A stretch of 64,000 bases of DNA from an uncultured Muribaculaceae bacterium (lineage in GTDB: Bacteria > Bacteroidota > Bacteroidia > Bacteroidales > Muribaculaceae). A program made the position numbers and the translations under genes. A model generated the notes under the pieces. The model did not search any database. It saw only the letters and a program-made list of their open reading frames with translations, and was not told where the DNA came from. Positions 63,436-64,000 of the stretch are shown here, piece by piece. The DNA lies in NCBI GenBank assembly GCA_904501735.1, contig CAJGBY010000010.1:1-64000 (forward strand), read 5' to 3'. The first letter of the stretch is position 1. Each line of letters starts with the position of its first letter.

Positions 63436-64000
63436 ATGAACATAAAAATAGAGGAAAGTTGGAAACAAGTCCTTGCAGAAGAATGGAACAAGGATTATTT
63501 TGTTAATTTGACACATTTCGTGCGCAACGAATATGCCACTTCACAGGTATTTCCTCCTGGTCGCGAAATCTTTGCTGCATTCGATGCTACTCCTTTCGAC
63601 AAGGTGAAGGTAGTCATCATCGGACAAGACCCCTATCACGATGTAAATCAAGCCAATGGGTTATGCTTCTCGGTACGCGACGGCATTCCGTTCCCGCCAT
63701 CGTTGCTCAACATTTTCAAAGAAATCGAAAACGACCTCGGCACTCCTATTCCTGCGAGTGGCGACCTAAGCCGTTGGGCTCATCAAGGTGTCCTATTGCT
63801 CAACTCCACCCTCACTGTTCGCGCTCACTCGGCTGGATCACATCAAAACAAAGGATGGGAACAATTCACCGACGAAGTGATTCTTCAACTTGCGCAACGC
63901 AAGGAAAACCTCGTGTTCATTTTATGGGGAGCCTATGCCATCAAAAAAGGTGCTTTCATCAATCGCATGAAACACCTTGTACTCACCTCGCCACACCCAT
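63436..64000 (+). CDS. ung: Uracil-DNA glycosylase (5' part; runs off the window)
   Basis: The visible 188 codons start MNIKIEESWKQVLAEEWNKDYF. The catalytic water-activating motif GQDPYHD is intact (Asp near 66), followed by GLCFSVRDGIPFPPSLLNIFKEI and LLLNSTLTVR. The frame ends in LTSPHP, the start of the conserved HPSPLS loop, at the window edge. Family I Ung removes uracil from DNA. About 30 more residues are expected beyond 64000. Confidence 0.95.
   Translation, partial: MNIKIEESWKQVLAEEWNKDYFVNLTHFVRNEYATSQVFPPGREIFAAFDATPFDKVKVVIIGQDPYHDVNQANGLCFSVRDGIPFPPSLLNIFKEIENDLGTPIPASGDLSRWAHQGVLLLNSTLTVRAHSAGSHQNKGWEQFTDEVILQLAQRKENLVFILWGAYAIKKGAFINRMKHLVLTSPHP

Overview
The window is a gene-dense, mostly housekeeping stretch of a chromosome from the Bacteroidota, almost certainly order Bacteroidales and possibly close to Muribaculaceae or Prevotellaceae. 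The evidence is the -7 promoter box TAnnTTTG in front of most transcription units, the near absence of Shine-Dalgarno sequences, and the families present: SprA of the type IX secretion system (T9SS), cargo with T9SS-type C-terminal tails, a CarboxypepD_reg/TonB receptor, RuvA next to SprA, and a DHH-DUF4827-GlmM operon. Base composition is moderately AT-rich.

Layout. 1-290: a 3' fragment of a tRNA-Ser with its terminator, read as the right edge of an element lying outside the window. 292-3492: a small secreted protein, a Na+/Ca2+-type antiporter and a Na/phosphate cotransporter. 3667-8515 (minus): sppA-lpxK-punA-thiL. 8761-11865 (minus): DHH phosphoesterase, DUF4827 lipoprotein and glmM, divergent from 12054-17358 (plus): dsbD, mazG, topB, a Nudix hydrolase and a small Cys-rich membrane protein. 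A tRNA-Cys follows. 17714-23380: thrA, an ApgM-family gene that probably supplies homoserine kinase activity, thrC and a pseudouridine synthase. 23430-25434: an anomalous two-gene cassette with strong Shine-Dalgarno sites, made of a 67-aa orphan and a BspA-type leucine-rich-repeat gene cut by an in-frame TGA. 25615-36858: class I fumarase, tRNA-Arg, an orphan ATP-grasp-like protein, maf, kdsC, a nitroreductase, tRNA-fMet, yqgE, a GNAT acetyltransferase, type II pantothenate kinase, recR, a flavodiiron protein, engB, a second tRNA-Arg and a glycosyltransferase. 36920-40838: a TonB-dependent receptor divergent from tetR-fabG. 41506-46106: rmuC, then a small membrane protein, a PstS-like lipoprotein and a highly expressed TPR protein. 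46266-56552: a subtilase with a T9SS tail, ruvA and sprA; sprA carries a one-base deletion. 56621-61868: a secreted orphan, L31, a DUF3109 protein, fabD, tatA-tatC, an iron-sulfur flavoprotein and tcdA. 62195-64000: a second antiporter, tRNA-Arg(CCG) and the 5' part of ung.

How it fits together. Most genes serve the envelope and its traffic (lpxK, kdsC, sppA, glmM, dsbD, tatAC, the TonB receptor, SprA and its cargo), central metabolism (thr operon, fumarase, fabD/fabG, coaW) and DNA or RNA maintenance (recR, ruvA, topB, rmuC, ung, tcdA). No phage, CRISPR array, insertion sequence or complete mobile element is visible. The points that stand out are two disrupted genes (sprA and the LRR gene), the Shine-Dalgarno cassette, two promoters that predict leaderless mRNAs (yqgE and tcdA), an inverted duplication of tRNA-Arg bracketing 8 kb, an ATP-grasp-like orphan, and an unexplained leader-like segment at about 61,960-62,070.
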